Part shown: in pieces, positions 17,930-26,487 of the stretch
How the letters are laid out: every line of letters begins with the position of its first letter
Numbering within the stretch: position 1 is the stretch's first letter
Assembly: GCF_022898935.1 (NCBI RefSeq)
Contig: NZ_JALIRP010000001.1
Location: 124,001-188,000 of the forward strand
Direction: 5' to 3'
DNA length: 64,000 nucleotides
Source: Paenibacillus mangrovi
GTDB taxonomy: Bacteria > Bacillota > Bacilli > Paenibacillales > Paenibacillaceae
Program-made: the position numbers and the translations under genes
Notes under the pieces: model-generated
The model's database searches: none
Told to the model about the DNA's origin: nothing
What the model saw: the letters and a program-made list of their open reading frames with translations, nothing else

Positions 17930-19594
17930 ATGAAATTGTGGAAAAGATCCATCGTATCGGCTATGGCGGCAGTTCTCGTGCTTGGGGCTGTCACCGCATG
18001 CAATAGCAGCAGCAATAATGGAAGCAGCAGCGCTAGCAGCGACAGCCCAAAAAAAGAAGCCGGAGGTTCTGACTCGGCCGGGCAGCAGACAGCCAAACTC
18101 CGGCTGCTCGGTCCTATGACGAGCAATAAATACATCAAATTTGACGAAAGAGATAAGTATCCGGTATGGAAAGAAGTCGATAAGTTGCTCACCGATGCCG
18201 GTTTGCAGCTGGATTACGAGATGGTTCCGAGCGAGCAATACAAAGTCGTCATCCAAACCAGAATGGCGTCTGGCTCTGACCTTCCGGACATCGTCAACAT
18301 ATCGGCGCTGGATAACACGACGGTACTGAATCTTGCGAAGCAGGGCGTCCTGCTTGACCTCAATCCATTGATTGAAAAGTACAGCAATGGCAACATTAAA
18401 AAAATGTACGATACGGAATTCCCTTATGCCAGAAAGTCGACAACGTCTCCTGACGGCAAAATGTACTGGTTCAGCGACCTTCACAAAAAAACATACCAAG
18501 GAAAAGATCCAGCTCCCGTTTCTTTAACCATGCTGCTCCGTAAAGACTGGCTGGAGAAGCTGAATCTTCAGGTTCCTACCTCGGCAGAGGAGTATATGCA
18601 AACGTTAAAAGCAATGCGGGATAAGGATGCCAACGGCAACGGAAAGAAAGACGAAGTGCTCGTGTATGATCCAAGCAATTTCTATGGCGCTATTGCCCAA
18701 TGGTTCGGGCTAGGCACCGAGATTACATCTGTTGACGTGGAAAATAAAAAAGTGGTGTCCCCATGGTATCAGGACGGAATCAAGGATTACTTCCGGTACC
18801 TGCAGCAGCTGGCGAAAGAAGGACTCCTCGATACAAGCCTCATCGGGGCGACAGGCGAGCAAAAACAGCAAAAAATGACCGAAAATCAAGTTGCATCGCT
18901 CTCTGATTACAATCTGGAAACGTATCAGGAACCGACCATCAATGGCGGCGGCGAATTCCTTCCGCTCATGCCGCTCAAAGCGGTCGACGGTATTACTCCG
19001 GCAGCGCAGCTGGAACCGCCGTTCCTCGTATGGCAGAAGTATGCCATCACCAAAGACTGCAAGAATCCAGAGGCGGCCATCAAGTTTTTTGATACCATCT
19101 ATTCGGATAAATACGCCGAACTTTTATACTGGGGGATTGAAGGCAAAACCTACAAGAAAGACAGCAGTGGTGCGAATGTGTACATCGACAACGGATCGGA
19201 CGAAGAATTGGCCAAATCGGGCCTGGTGCCTGGGATCAAGCTGTTTGGGGATACCGTGTTCCCACGCGTCCAATTTGCCAACCTGGAGTTCGAGCTGTCC
19301 AGAGTTCCTAAATACAAAGCGGATAACGAACTGAATGTTTTGAATTACAAGCCTTATTTCGTCAACATGAACGGCAACTATTTGGCCATCCCCGATGATA
19401 AGCAGCTGGAGACGAAAACCAAAATTTTGACCAACCTGTCCACATATTCTTCGGAACTTGCCACCAAGCTGGCTCTCGGTCAGAAATCTCTCGACAACTG
19501 GGATCAGTATATCGCTGATCTGAAAAAGCTCGGACTGGATCAGCTGATCGAAATTGACCAGCAATTGCTTGACAGATACAACAGCATTAAGTAA
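17930..19594 (+). CDS. Solute-binding lipoprotein (LipO-like)
   Basis: A 554-residue lipoprotein with signal peptide and lipobox VTAC, a Ser/Asn-rich linker and a large binding domain containing LRKDWLEKLNLQVPTSAEEY and DANGNGKKDE, a calcium-loop-like motif common in this class. ATG 17930 follows GAGGGGG. Third and last gene of the transporter operon, 35 bp after the second permease and followed by a terminator. Ligand unknown. Confidence 0.93.
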   Translation: MKLWKRSIVSAMAAVLVLGAVTACNSSSNNGSSSASSDSPKKEAGGSDSAGQQTAKLRLLGPMTSNKYIKFDERDKYPVWKEVDKLLTDAGLQLDYEMVPSEQYKVVIQTRMASGSDLPDIVNISALDNTTVLNLAKQGVLLDLNPLIEKYSNGNIKKMYDTEFPYARKSTTSPDGKMYWFSDLHKKTYQGKDPAPVSLTMLLRKDWLEKLNLQVPTSAEEYMQTLKAMRDKDANGNGKKDEVLVYDPSNFYGAIAQWFGLGTEITSVDVENKKVVSPWYQDGIKDYFRYLQQLAKEGLLDTSLIGATGEQKQQKMTENQVASLSDYNLETYQEPTINGGGEFLPLMPLKAVDGITPAAQLEPPFLVWQKYAITKDCKNPEAAIKFFDTIYSDKYAELLYWGIEGKTYKKDSSGANVYIDNGSDEELAKSGLVPGIKLFGDTVFPRVQFANLEFELSRVPKYKADNELNVLNYKPYFVNMNGNYLAIPDDKQLETKTKILTNLSTYSSELATKLALGQKSLDNWDQYIADLKKLGLDQLIEIDQQLLDRYNSIK

Positions 19595-19625
19595 CGTTAT
19601 CCCAAAGAAAATTGAACAGGAAGAT

Positions 19626-19666
19626 GGCAGGTCTATTCGAATAACGGAGGGGCCTGCCGTTTTTCT
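19626..19666 (+). terminator. Hairpin terminator between transporter and regulator
   Basis: GGCAGG and CCTGCC pair around a 21-nt loop, followed by GTTTTTCTCCTTTT. The short stem suggests partial termination, which could let a small share of transcripts reach the regulator gene. Confidence 0.6.
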
Positions 19667-19713
19667 CCTTTTGCTTCACGATGTACCGATTCCAAACCGA
19701 GGGAGGGGTGGCT

Positions 19714-21954
19714 GTGCGCAATAGGGGCTTCAGAAGCGGCACGTTTCGCAACATTTTTTGGTCCTATACCGCGATACTGATTATTCCCATCATCGTGTTC
19801 AGCGTCTTGAACGGACAGCGCAGCATCCAGGAAGAAAAACAGAGGCTGCACGAAAAGCATGCTTCGGATGCGAAACGTATCGCAGACATTGTGGATGTCA
19901 AATTAAACGAGCTCAAAAATTTAGGTAAAGTGCTGAGCGGCGAATCATGGGTTAAGAAGCTGATGCAAAATACGAATGTGTACGATGATGAGTTCGATCT
20001 ACTCAAGATGCTTGAGATCAGAAATAGTCTGGAGAATGATGTGAATTCGCTGGGCATTCTCTCCTTCGGTACGGTTATTTTTCCGGAGAAACAGCAGGTC
20101 TTGTCTTCATGGGGCAGCCACAATGAAAACGAATTTTTCTCAAGCATTGCCGTCTTTGACGAGGATATGAAGCGAATGATACAAAGCTCTTTTTCCGAAC
20201 AGCAATATTTCAAAATCATGCCGCCTGCAACCGTGAAGCTGTGGGGAAGCAATAAACGGGTAATCCCCGTATTGCAAAGCCTGGAGGTCGTCAACCATCC
20301 GCGCGCTGTACTGGTACTCTTTGTTGATAGCGCTTACTTTTCTGACTACATGCGCCGTTTTGGCAGTGTAGAACCCAAGGATATTTTAATTTCGACCAAC
20401 GGTTCACCGATTTACAAACAGACCCAAAAGTTGCGAGACGGTCAGCATGAGGATGGGCGGAGCTACAAGCTGGTTTTGCATTCCCAGGCCAGTGATCTAG
20501 AATTTAAGATCTCTTATGATGAAAAGAGCTTGATCGGGATCAGCAATTTATTCACCTCACTGCTGGCCATTCTGATTTCAATCGCGGTAGGCACATGCTC
20601 GGCTTTCCTGCTGGCCAAGGTCAGCTATCGCCCTCTTGGCGCCTTGCTGAAGAAGCTTTACGGTGCCGAAAGGTACGGGGAGAATAAAAGCAGCCTAACC
20701 AAAGGCTCTGAATATCACTATATTGAAAAGTCGTTCGACCGCTTGCTCCATGAAAACCGGAACCTTCAACAATCCATGAGGGACTATGAAAGCGCTGCCA
20801 AATCCAATCAGTTTCTCCGCCTGCTCAAAGGTTATTTTACGGATGATCAGCAGATGAACGGTTTGAAAAAATTCGGAATCGGCTATACCGAGGAGATGTA
20901 TTATTGCACGATGCTGATCAGCTTAAACGCCATACGAGACTTCTCCGATTTCGAGACGATCCGGAAAATCGAAATGATGACGATCGTGATCGCCGAAAAA
21001 GTAATAAGCCGTTATCGTCTAGACTATGAGCTGTTCGAGGTGACCAATGCGGATAAAGCGATGATCATGTCTTCTGACATCCCGTTTGGAAACGATGGTT
21101 TGCTGGAACAGATCGCCTCCGGAATTGCGGAAGAAATCGAACGCACCTGCGGATTTCACCCTGACGTCTTTTGCGGACCGGTCGAAAAGGGCCTTGTCGG
21201 CATCAGTAAATCGTATTATGCGGCGAATGAAAGCCTGCAGTATACTTTGTTTGCACGCGAGCATCTCCAGATTGTCCATGTGCGTGAGGAATCGAGCTAC
21301 GCAGGTGTCGATTATTATTACCCCACTGATTGGGAAGTTCAGCTGATCAACAACCTGAAGATCGGTAATCTTGATACGTCAATGCAGATCCTTCATGAAA
21401 TCAGTGCGGAAAACGGGAAGCGCCAGCTGCCTGAAGCCAGTAGTGTTAAGCTGGTGACGTTATTGATGGAGACGATGCTCAGGGTGCTGCATGAGTTGAA
21501 TCACGATACAAGCCTCTATGCCAAGCAATTCGAAGCCAGATCAGGAGCGGGAAGTACAGAAGAAATGTGGAGCTACGTCTTTGAAGTGGGGACGCTCATC
21601 TGTGAACGGAGCCGTTATTCCAACACGTCATCGGCGGTTGCCATTGGCGGACAATTGCTGGTATACGTGAATGAAAACTATACAAGCGCGGATATATCGT
21701 TAAAACAGCTGGCTGAATTGTTCAAGATGTCTATGTCGAGCGTTTCTAAAATATTTAAGGAAGTGTCAGGCATTAACTTTTACGATTATGTATGCCGGCT
21801 GCGCATGGAAATGGCCAAGGAACTGCTAAGGGAGAAAAAATGCGGTATGGATGATATTGCCCGCCAGGTGGGCTATCACAATCTTTACTCTTTCAAACGC
21901 GCCTTTACCCGGTATGAAGGAATTAAGCCTGACAAATATGTCGATCTGGCTTAA
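19714..21954 (+). CDS. Membrane-bound AraC-family regulator
   Basis: A 746-residue one-component regulator: a first membrane segment at about 15-35 (IFWSYTAILIIPIIVFSVL), an extracellular sensor region of roughly 230 residues, a second membrane segment near 270-295 (LLAILISIAVGTCSAFLLA), a cytoplasmic linker and a C-terminal AraC double helix-turn-helix ending YHNLYSFKRAFTRYEGIKPDKY. GTG 19714 is preferred because GGGAGGGG stands just before it; ATG 19681 has no ribosome site. Such proteins sense an extracellular sugar and activate adjacent lplB-lplC-lipO operons. The likely target site is the repeat pair at 15918-15950. Confidence 0.9.
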   Translation: MRNRGFRSGTFRNIFWSYTAILIIPIIVFSVLNGQRSIQEEKQRLHEKHASDAKRIADIVDVKLNELKNLGKVLSGESWVKKLMQNTNVYDDEFDLLKMLEIRNSLENDVNSLGILSFGTVIFPEKQQVLSSWGSHNENEFFSSIAVFDEDMKRMIQSSFSEQQYFKIMPPATVKLWGSNKRVIPVLQSLEVVNHPRAVLVLFVDSAYFSDYMRRFGSVEPKDILISTNGSPIYKQTQKLRDGQHEDGRSYKLVLHSQASDLEFKISYDEKSLIGISNLFTSLLAILISIAVGTCSAFLLAKVSYRPLGALLKKLYGAERYGENKSSLTKGSEYHYIEKSFDRLLHENRNLQQSMRDYESAAKSNQFLRLLKGYFTDDQQMNGLKKFGIGYTEEMYYCTMLISLNAIRDFSDFETIRKIEMMTIVIAEKVISRYRLDYELFEVTNADKAMIMSSDIPFGNDGLLEQIASGIAEEIERTCGFHPDVFCGPVEKGLVGISKSYYAANESLQYTLFAREHLQIVHVREESSYAGVDYYYPTDWEVQLINNLKIGNLDTSMQILHEISAENGKRQLPEASSVKLVTLLMETMLRVLHELNHDTSLYAKQFEARSGAGSTEEMWSYVFEVGTLICERSRYSNTSSAVAIGGQLLVYVNENYTSADISLKQLAELFKMSMSSVSKIFKEVSGINFYDYVCRLRMEMAKELLREKKCGMDDIARQVGYHNLYSFKRAFTRYEGIKPDKYVDLA

Positions 21955-22040
21955 TGATCCCGGGGGGTGATAGATTATTTTTGTACAATCTGATAGCTTA
22001 GAATAAAAACAGCATGAAAGAATAGAGAGGATCAGGAATC

Positions 22041-22952
22041 GTGACACTACAGCAGCTGAAATACGTCATCGAGGTCGCCAACCGGGGATCTATGAATGAA
22101 GCGGCCAAACGGTTGTTTATATCCCAGCCCAGCCTTTCCAATGCAATCAAGGATCTGGAGGAAGAAATACAGATTACGATTTTTGAGCGCACGAATAAAG
22201 GTATATCCCTGTCCAAGGAAGGGGCGGAATTTCTGGGTTATGCCCGGCAAGTGATCGAACAGGCGGAACTATTGGAAAGCCGTTATTTGAACGCCAAGCC
22301 TTCGCCGCAGCATTTTTCAGTATCGACCCAGCATTACGCTTTCGCCGTCAATGCTTTTGTGAATCTGGTCCGGGAGTATGGCCACGATGAGTATGAGCTC
22401 GCTCTGCGCGAGACCAAAACCCATGAAATTATTCAGGATGTAAAAAACCAGCGCAGCGAAATCGGCATCTTGTATTTGAACGAGTTCAACAGCAAGGTGA
22501 TCAACAGGCTTCTGAAGGATGCGAATTTGAAGTTTACGAGCCTGTTTACCGCGAAACCGCATATTTTCATTAGCATACATAACCCCCTTGCCAAGCAGTC
22601 TGTCGTTACGATTGACCAGCTTCAGGACTATCCTTATCTGTCCTTTGAGCAAGGGGAGTTTAATTCTTTTCATTTTTCCGAGGAGATCCTAAGTACCCTG
22701 TCACATCCGAAAAGCATCCGCGTGAATGACCGGGCGACGCTCTTCAATCTGTTGATTGGACTGAACGGTTATACGATTTCAACGGGGGTGCTGAGCGCGG
22801 ATTTAAATGGCAATGAGATTATCCCTGTCCCTCTGGATATTCAAGAAACCATTAATGTCGGCTGGATTTGTCATCAAAATGCCGCCTTGTCCAAGCTGGC
22901 GCTGGCCTACATCGAGGCGCTGCATGAAGCGATATCCGGGGTAAAACTTTAA
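22041..22952 (+). CDS. LysR-family transcriptional regulator
   Basis: A 303-residue regulator starting at GTG 22041. The N-terminal winged helix-turn-helix (LQQLKYVIEVANRGSMNEAAKRLFISQPSLSNAIKDLEE) is unmistakable; residues about 90-300 are the effector-binding domain. Unusually, no divergent target gene is adjacent: the upstream gene runs in the same direction and the downstream one is under a riboswitch. The target may be elsewhere or be the alpha/beta hydrolase. Effector unknown. Confidence 0.9.
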   Translation: MTLQQLKYVIEVANRGSMNEAAKRLFISQPSLSNAIKDLEEEIQITIFERTNKGISLSKEGAEFLGYARQVIEQAELLESRYLNAKPSPQHFSVSTQHYAFAVNAFVNLVREYGHDEYELALRETKTHEIIQDVKNQRSEIGILYLNEFNSKVINRLLKDANLKFTSLFTAKPHIFISIHNPLAKQSVVTIDQLQDYPYLSFEQGEFNSFHFSEEILSTLSHPKSIRVNDRATLFNLLIGLNGYTISTGVLSADLNGNEIIPVPLDIQETINVGWICHQNAALSKLALAYIEALHEAISGVKL

Positions 22953-23125
22953 ACGCAAGTAAAACGGAGATAAGCGAAGAATTTGAATGGTAAAGATGGA
23001 TTAATGATGGGTAATCCATGAAGGGTATCGAAAAAGCACCGAATTGTGGTTTCCCCATGCTTTACAGTTTTAAGACTCAGGAGTATATTCAGGTCATTGT
23101 ATGCGTCAATTCTATCATTTGTCTA

Positions 23126-23264
23126 TATCGCTGAATTTCCGCCAATCGCGGAAAGCGGGGGAACCAGCCGTGATGATCTTGAATCGTCACATGGGGTGAA
23201 TCTCATGTCACTTGAGTAGGGCTACTCTTAAGTCCGAATCCGTCAGCTAACCTCGCAAGCGTAT
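23126..23264 (+). promoter_or_regulatory. Cyclic di-AMP riboswitch (ydaO/yuaA class)
   Basis: The block contains the conserved ydaO aptamer strings in order: CGCTGAAT, AAAGCGGGGGAACC, GGGGTGAATC, AGTAGGGCTACTCTTAAG, then TCCGTCAGCTAACCTCG and AAGCG closing the structure. A terminator follows at 23323-23363, so ligand binding should switch expression of the downstream gene off. It occupies most of the 22953-23394 gap; the first 170 bp of that gap show nothing else I can assign. Confidence 0.92.
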
Positions 23265-23322
23265 AAAGAGAGGCAACCTGGATATATGCGGTTTTGAACG
23301 AGGCTTTTTTTGCCTTGCCCAA

Positions 23323-23363
23323 AGAAGCATTGAAGAGAGGTCCTCTTTTCGATGCTTCTTTTT
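23323..23363 (+). terminator. Riboswitch expression-platform terminator
   Basis: GAAGCATTGAAGAGAGG pairs with CCTCTTTTCGATGCTTC with a short loop and runs into TTTTTT. It lies between the c-di-AMP aptamer and the alpha/beta hydrolase start. Confidence 0.88.
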
Positions 23364-23394
23364 TGCGTTTTATCAGGTAGAGAGGAGAAGAAAG

Positions 23395-24207
23395 TTGCCC
23401 AACATACAAGTGAACGGAACCACATTATATTATGAGACACATGGCAGCGGCGCGCCGATTGTTTTCATTCATGGACATCTTTCAACCCACCATATGTTCG
23501 AGCCGCAGATCGAATATTTCAGCAAGAGGGCCCAAGTGATTGTGCTGGATTTAAGAGGCTACGGCAATTCCGGAAAATTAAACGTCGAAGTCGAAGATAT
23601 TATAGATACGCAGTGTAAAGATTTGAATGAACTGCTGGAAAAGCTGAATCTGTCCAAAGTCACGCTTGTCGGCTGTTCCAGCGGCAGTCTGCTCGTGCAA
23701 AAATTTGCGGCTTACTGCCCGGACAAAGTAAATGCGCTGGTATTGGTAGACAGCTATTTTTTCGGCCCTTACGGGACAAAAAGCAGTCTTTGGAAAATTT
23801 TCGAGGCATGCAGCTGGCTTTCCTACTACCTTCCCGCAGGATTCTTCCTCAGGTCGCTTCGCGTTACCTATAACCGCTGGGTACCCGCGTACAGCATTCT
23901 GAGGGATGAATTGTTTCACAAGCGGCCGACGGAATCGATCAAGCAGCGGATGGCTTTATTAAAAATTGATATGGACTCTAACTCCTCCAGGCTGCGAATG
24001 CCCATATTATGCGTGGCCGGCAGGCAGAGTGAATGGTTCGTGAAACAAATGAACAGGGCTGCAGAGATGTTCGTTTATGCTCAGAAGGTCGTCATTGAAG
24101 ACGCGATATACCCGAGTCATTTATGCCAGCCCCACGAATTCAACCGCGTCCTGCTGAATTTTATGATCGACCAGCATATTTTTCGCGTGGAGCAGCAGTT
24201 GGTTTGA
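23395..24207 (+). CDS. Alpha/beta hydrolase under c-di-AMP riboswitch control
   Basis: A 270-residue cytoplasmic alpha/beta-hydrolase. The oxyanion motif HGHLSTHH, the strand LVLDLRGYGNSG and the nucleophile elbow GCSSGS (Ser) are present, with the acid expected in the C-terminal half and the catalytic His in a SHLCQP stretch near 242. TTG 23395 is the first start after GAGGAGAAG and gives an N-terminus (PNIQVNGTTLYYETHGSG) typical of the family. Substrate not predictable. What stands out is control by a c-di-AMP riboswitch, which normally governs potassium/osmolyte transport or cell-wall enzymes. Confidence 0.87.
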   Translation: MPNIQVNGTTLYYETHGSGAPIVFIHGHLSTHHMFEPQIEYFSKRAQVIVLDLRGYGNSGKLNVEVEDIIDTQCKDLNELLEKLNLSKVTLVGCSSGSLLVQKFAAYCPDKVNALVLVDSYFFGPYGTKSSLWKIFEACSWLSYYLPAGFFLRSLRVTYNRWVPAYSILRDELFHKRPTESIKQRMALLKIDMDSNSSRLRMPILCVAGRQSEWFVKQMNRAAEMFVYAQKVVIEDAIYPSHLCQPHEFNRVLLNFMIDQHIFRVEQQLV

Positions 24208-24289
24208 GTAGGGCCGCATTTAGAGGTTGTTTTTCTTACGATGTAAGGATGCGATCTCTTTGAATTTAATACTTTCTGATATCTTAGAG

Positions 24290-24328
24290 AGGTGGTTTCC
24301 GACTTGGTCGGAAGCTACCTTTTTTTAA
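24290..24328 (+). terminator. Hairpin terminator after the alpha/beta hydrolase
   Basis: AGGTGGTTTCCGAC pairs with GTCGGAAGCTACCT (one mismatch) around TTG, followed by TTTTTT. It separates the riboswitch unit from the next secreted-protein gene. Confidence 0.85.
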
Positions 24329-24423
24329 TTTTTGATTTGGGAATAGAAGGAAGTGGACGTATTTTGTCGAAATCTACCAGATTGCTTGTAAAATATTCCT
24401 TGATTAAAAGAAAGAGAGAGGTC

Positions 24424-26388
24424 ATGAAGTTGAAAAAGTCATTATTTTTTACCCTCCTCATTGGCATCCTGTGCGGACTTGTTTCAACGCATTGGACAAC
24501 CGGTACAGCTTTTGCAGAGGAAGGCAAACTCCAGATTCAAGACATTGCAGGAAAGAATACCTATTTGATGAGCGACGGGTCGATGTGGACCATGTACAAT
24601 GGGAATCGAATCATCCATACACCTGGAACGATTGCTTCAATCAGCGGGGATCTATACCAAGGTAATGGTGTAACCCGGGACGGCCGCTTGATTTCATGGA
24701 GTATGAATGCTCCGGAGGTTGTTGACGGCGTAACAGGAGTCAAGCAGGTGTCGGGAGGCTACGTGCTGAAGACAGACGGAACAGTTTGGATGGGTAAAAA
24801 GCAGCTGAAAAAACTTAGCAATATTCTGCTTATTGGCTATGGCAGAATGGATTTTGCAGCGCTTGCTTCGAATGGGGATTTGCTTTTTGAGGATGACACC
24901 AAACCGGACGGGTTCAAGAAGCTGGGTACGGTAGAGCAGGCTTCCTCGGTCAAATCCATGGCGGTAACTGAAAGTAGGGTGGCTTTGCTATATGACAGCG
25001 GTAAGGTCGTTGTTTACGAAACTTACAACTTTGATGATAACGGCCGCATTATTCCGGTGACGATCACGCAGGATGCGGTTCATATCGTGTACGATCCTTC
25101 GAGAACTCTCATCGTGACGCTGAAGGACGGGACGGTGTGGACGACCGGAGAATATCAGGACCGCTGGAAACTTAAATATCAGGTGCCAGGTCTAAGCGGA
25201 ATCGTTAAAACTGCCGTTGATAATGGTTCCTCTGATATGTCGGAAGTAATATACGCACAGAAGAGCGACGGTAGCTGGGTCCTGTACAAAGACGATGAGA
25301 TTAAGCCGGTTGAAGTGCCTGTCGTGACGAATTTGTCTGTTTCGATATCCGATACCAAGCCTTTTGTCGGGGACAGCTTGAAGGTAGACATCCAGGAAAC
25401 TTATTCTAACGGAGCAAAGATAAAGGTTCCGACCGCTAACGCCAAAGTGGATGTGGAAAAGCCATATCTGATAAAGCAGCAGCAAAATGGTACGTTAACC
25501 GTAACGGGGGTAGGTAAAACGCAGGTCACCGTGACTTCAAGCGGAATATCCAAATCCGTGACGGTATCGTCGAGCCTCCGCAATAATTTGAAATATGCCA
25601 AGCAGGTAGATGGCAGAGTATTCGTCTCGGCGAAAACGGTGATTCAGGCACTCGGAGGTACATTAACAGAAGGAAATGGCGGCATAAATGCAAAATTCGG
25701 CGAGACGACGATCTTTTTTAAAGCCGGTGATGTTCAGGCGACTCTGAATGGCAATCCAATCCGACTCAAAGCAGCACCCATCACGGAAAAAGGTGAACTG
25801 ATGATCCCGGCTTCATTATTGTCCGATGTTCTAGGCGCCAAGATTAGCTGGGATGCCGATTGGAAGCAAGCGGATATTTCCTTTGGGGATGCCAAGATGA
25901 CCGTTGTGTCCTCCGAAACCGCGGGATTAATCAAAAAAGCGATGCAGGGCAGCTTGGCCAAATTTATTGGCCGTACCTACTGGGTGAATGATTTTGAAGG
26001 CTGGGAACGCTTCTCCAAAGTGACGGTAACCGATGTGCTGCCTGTCGACAATGGGGAATTTTCGATCGTATTCAAATCAGGATCAGGCCAAACATTAAAA
26101 ACCTACCCGATGAACTCATCAGAAGTCATGCAGCTGTTTGCGGACCGGTCTTCGTTATTGAATTATGACCCTTATCAGAAATACAAATGGTCTTCCTCAG
26201 TCTGGAAACAGATCAAAGCGGGGAATGTTACGCTTGGCATGACGAAGGAGCAGGTACAGCTCGCATGGGGAAATCCGATTGCCAAGGATATTACAACAGG
26301 GGGCGGCAAAACCATCGAAACCTGGGGATATGCCAATTACGATGTCGTTGCCTTCGTGGATGGAAAAGTGTATATGGTTATCATGTAA
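24424..26388 (+). CDS. Secreted multidomain protein (RCC1-like, Ig-like, copper amine oxidase N-terminal-type domains)
   Basis: A 654-residue exported protein; signal peptide 1-31 with an AFA-E cleavage site. Residues about 35-290 have repeated short strands with DGT/DGS/DGR-W motifs (DGSMWTM, DGRLISW, DGTVWMG, DGTVWTTGE) like RCC1-type propeller blades. About 300-385 resemble a bacterial Ig-like (BIG2) domain, and 390-490 the copper-amine-oxidase N-terminal/stalk domain common in Paenibacillus surface proteins (RVFVSAKTVIQALGG, LMIPASLLSDVLGA). The last 60 residues (LGMTKEQVQLAWGNP...) resemble the SmpA/BamE-like fold. ATG 24424 follows AAAGAGAGAGG. Probably a cell-surface or envelope-monitoring protein; function unknown. 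Confidence 0.82.
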   Translation: MKLKKSLFFTLLIGILCGLVSTHWTTGTAFAEEGKLQIQDIAGKNTYLMSDGSMWTMYNGNRIIHTPGTIASISGDLYQGNGVTRDGRLISWSMNAPEVVDGVTGVKQVSGGYVLKTDGTVWMGKKQLKKLSNILLIGYGRMDFAALASNGDLLFEDDTKPDGFKKLGTVEQASSVKSMAVTESRVALLYDSGKVVVYETYNFDDNGRIIPVTITQDAVHIVYDPSRTLIVTLKDGTVWTTGEYQDRWKLKYQVPGLSGIVKTAVDNGSSDMSEVIYAQKSDGSWVLYKDDEIKPVEVPVVTNLSVSISDTKPFVGDSLKVDIQETYSNGAKIKVPTANAKVDVEKPYLIKQQQNGTLTVTGVGKTQVTVTSSGISKSVTVSSSLRNNLKYAKQVDGRVFVSAKTVIQALGGTLTEGNGGINAKFGETTIFFKAGDVQATLNGNPIRLKAAPITEKGELMIPASLLSDVLGAKISWDADWKQADISFGDAKMTVVSSETAGLIKKAMQGSLAKFIGRTYWVNDFEGWERFSKVTVTDVLPVDNGEFSIVFKSGSGQTLKTYPMNSSEVMQLFADRSSLLNYDPYQKYKWSSSVWKQIKAGNVTLGMTKEQVQLAWGNPIAKDITTGGGKTIETWGYANYDVVAFVDGKVYMVIM

Positions 26389-26420
26389 CGGATTATTTTC
26401 ATCACTGTGAATATGAAATC

Positions 26421-26477
26421 AAACGCCCTTTTGAGAAAATGGCAGACGCTATGCCTCCATCTCAAAAAGGGCGTTTT
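26421..26477. terminator. Bidirectional terminator between convergent genes
   Basis: AAACGCCCTTTTTGAGA-type arms (26421-26436 and 26459-26476) form a long stem with A and T tracts on opposite sides, serving both the secreted-protein gene and uxaC. Confidence 0.85.
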
Positions 26478-26487
26478 GTTGTTTTAC

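Noticed and set aside
24292-24423. N-terminal extension of the secreted multidomain protein
   Set aside because: It would start inside a terminator and place the signal peptide 44 residues in; ATG 24424 has a good ribosome site.
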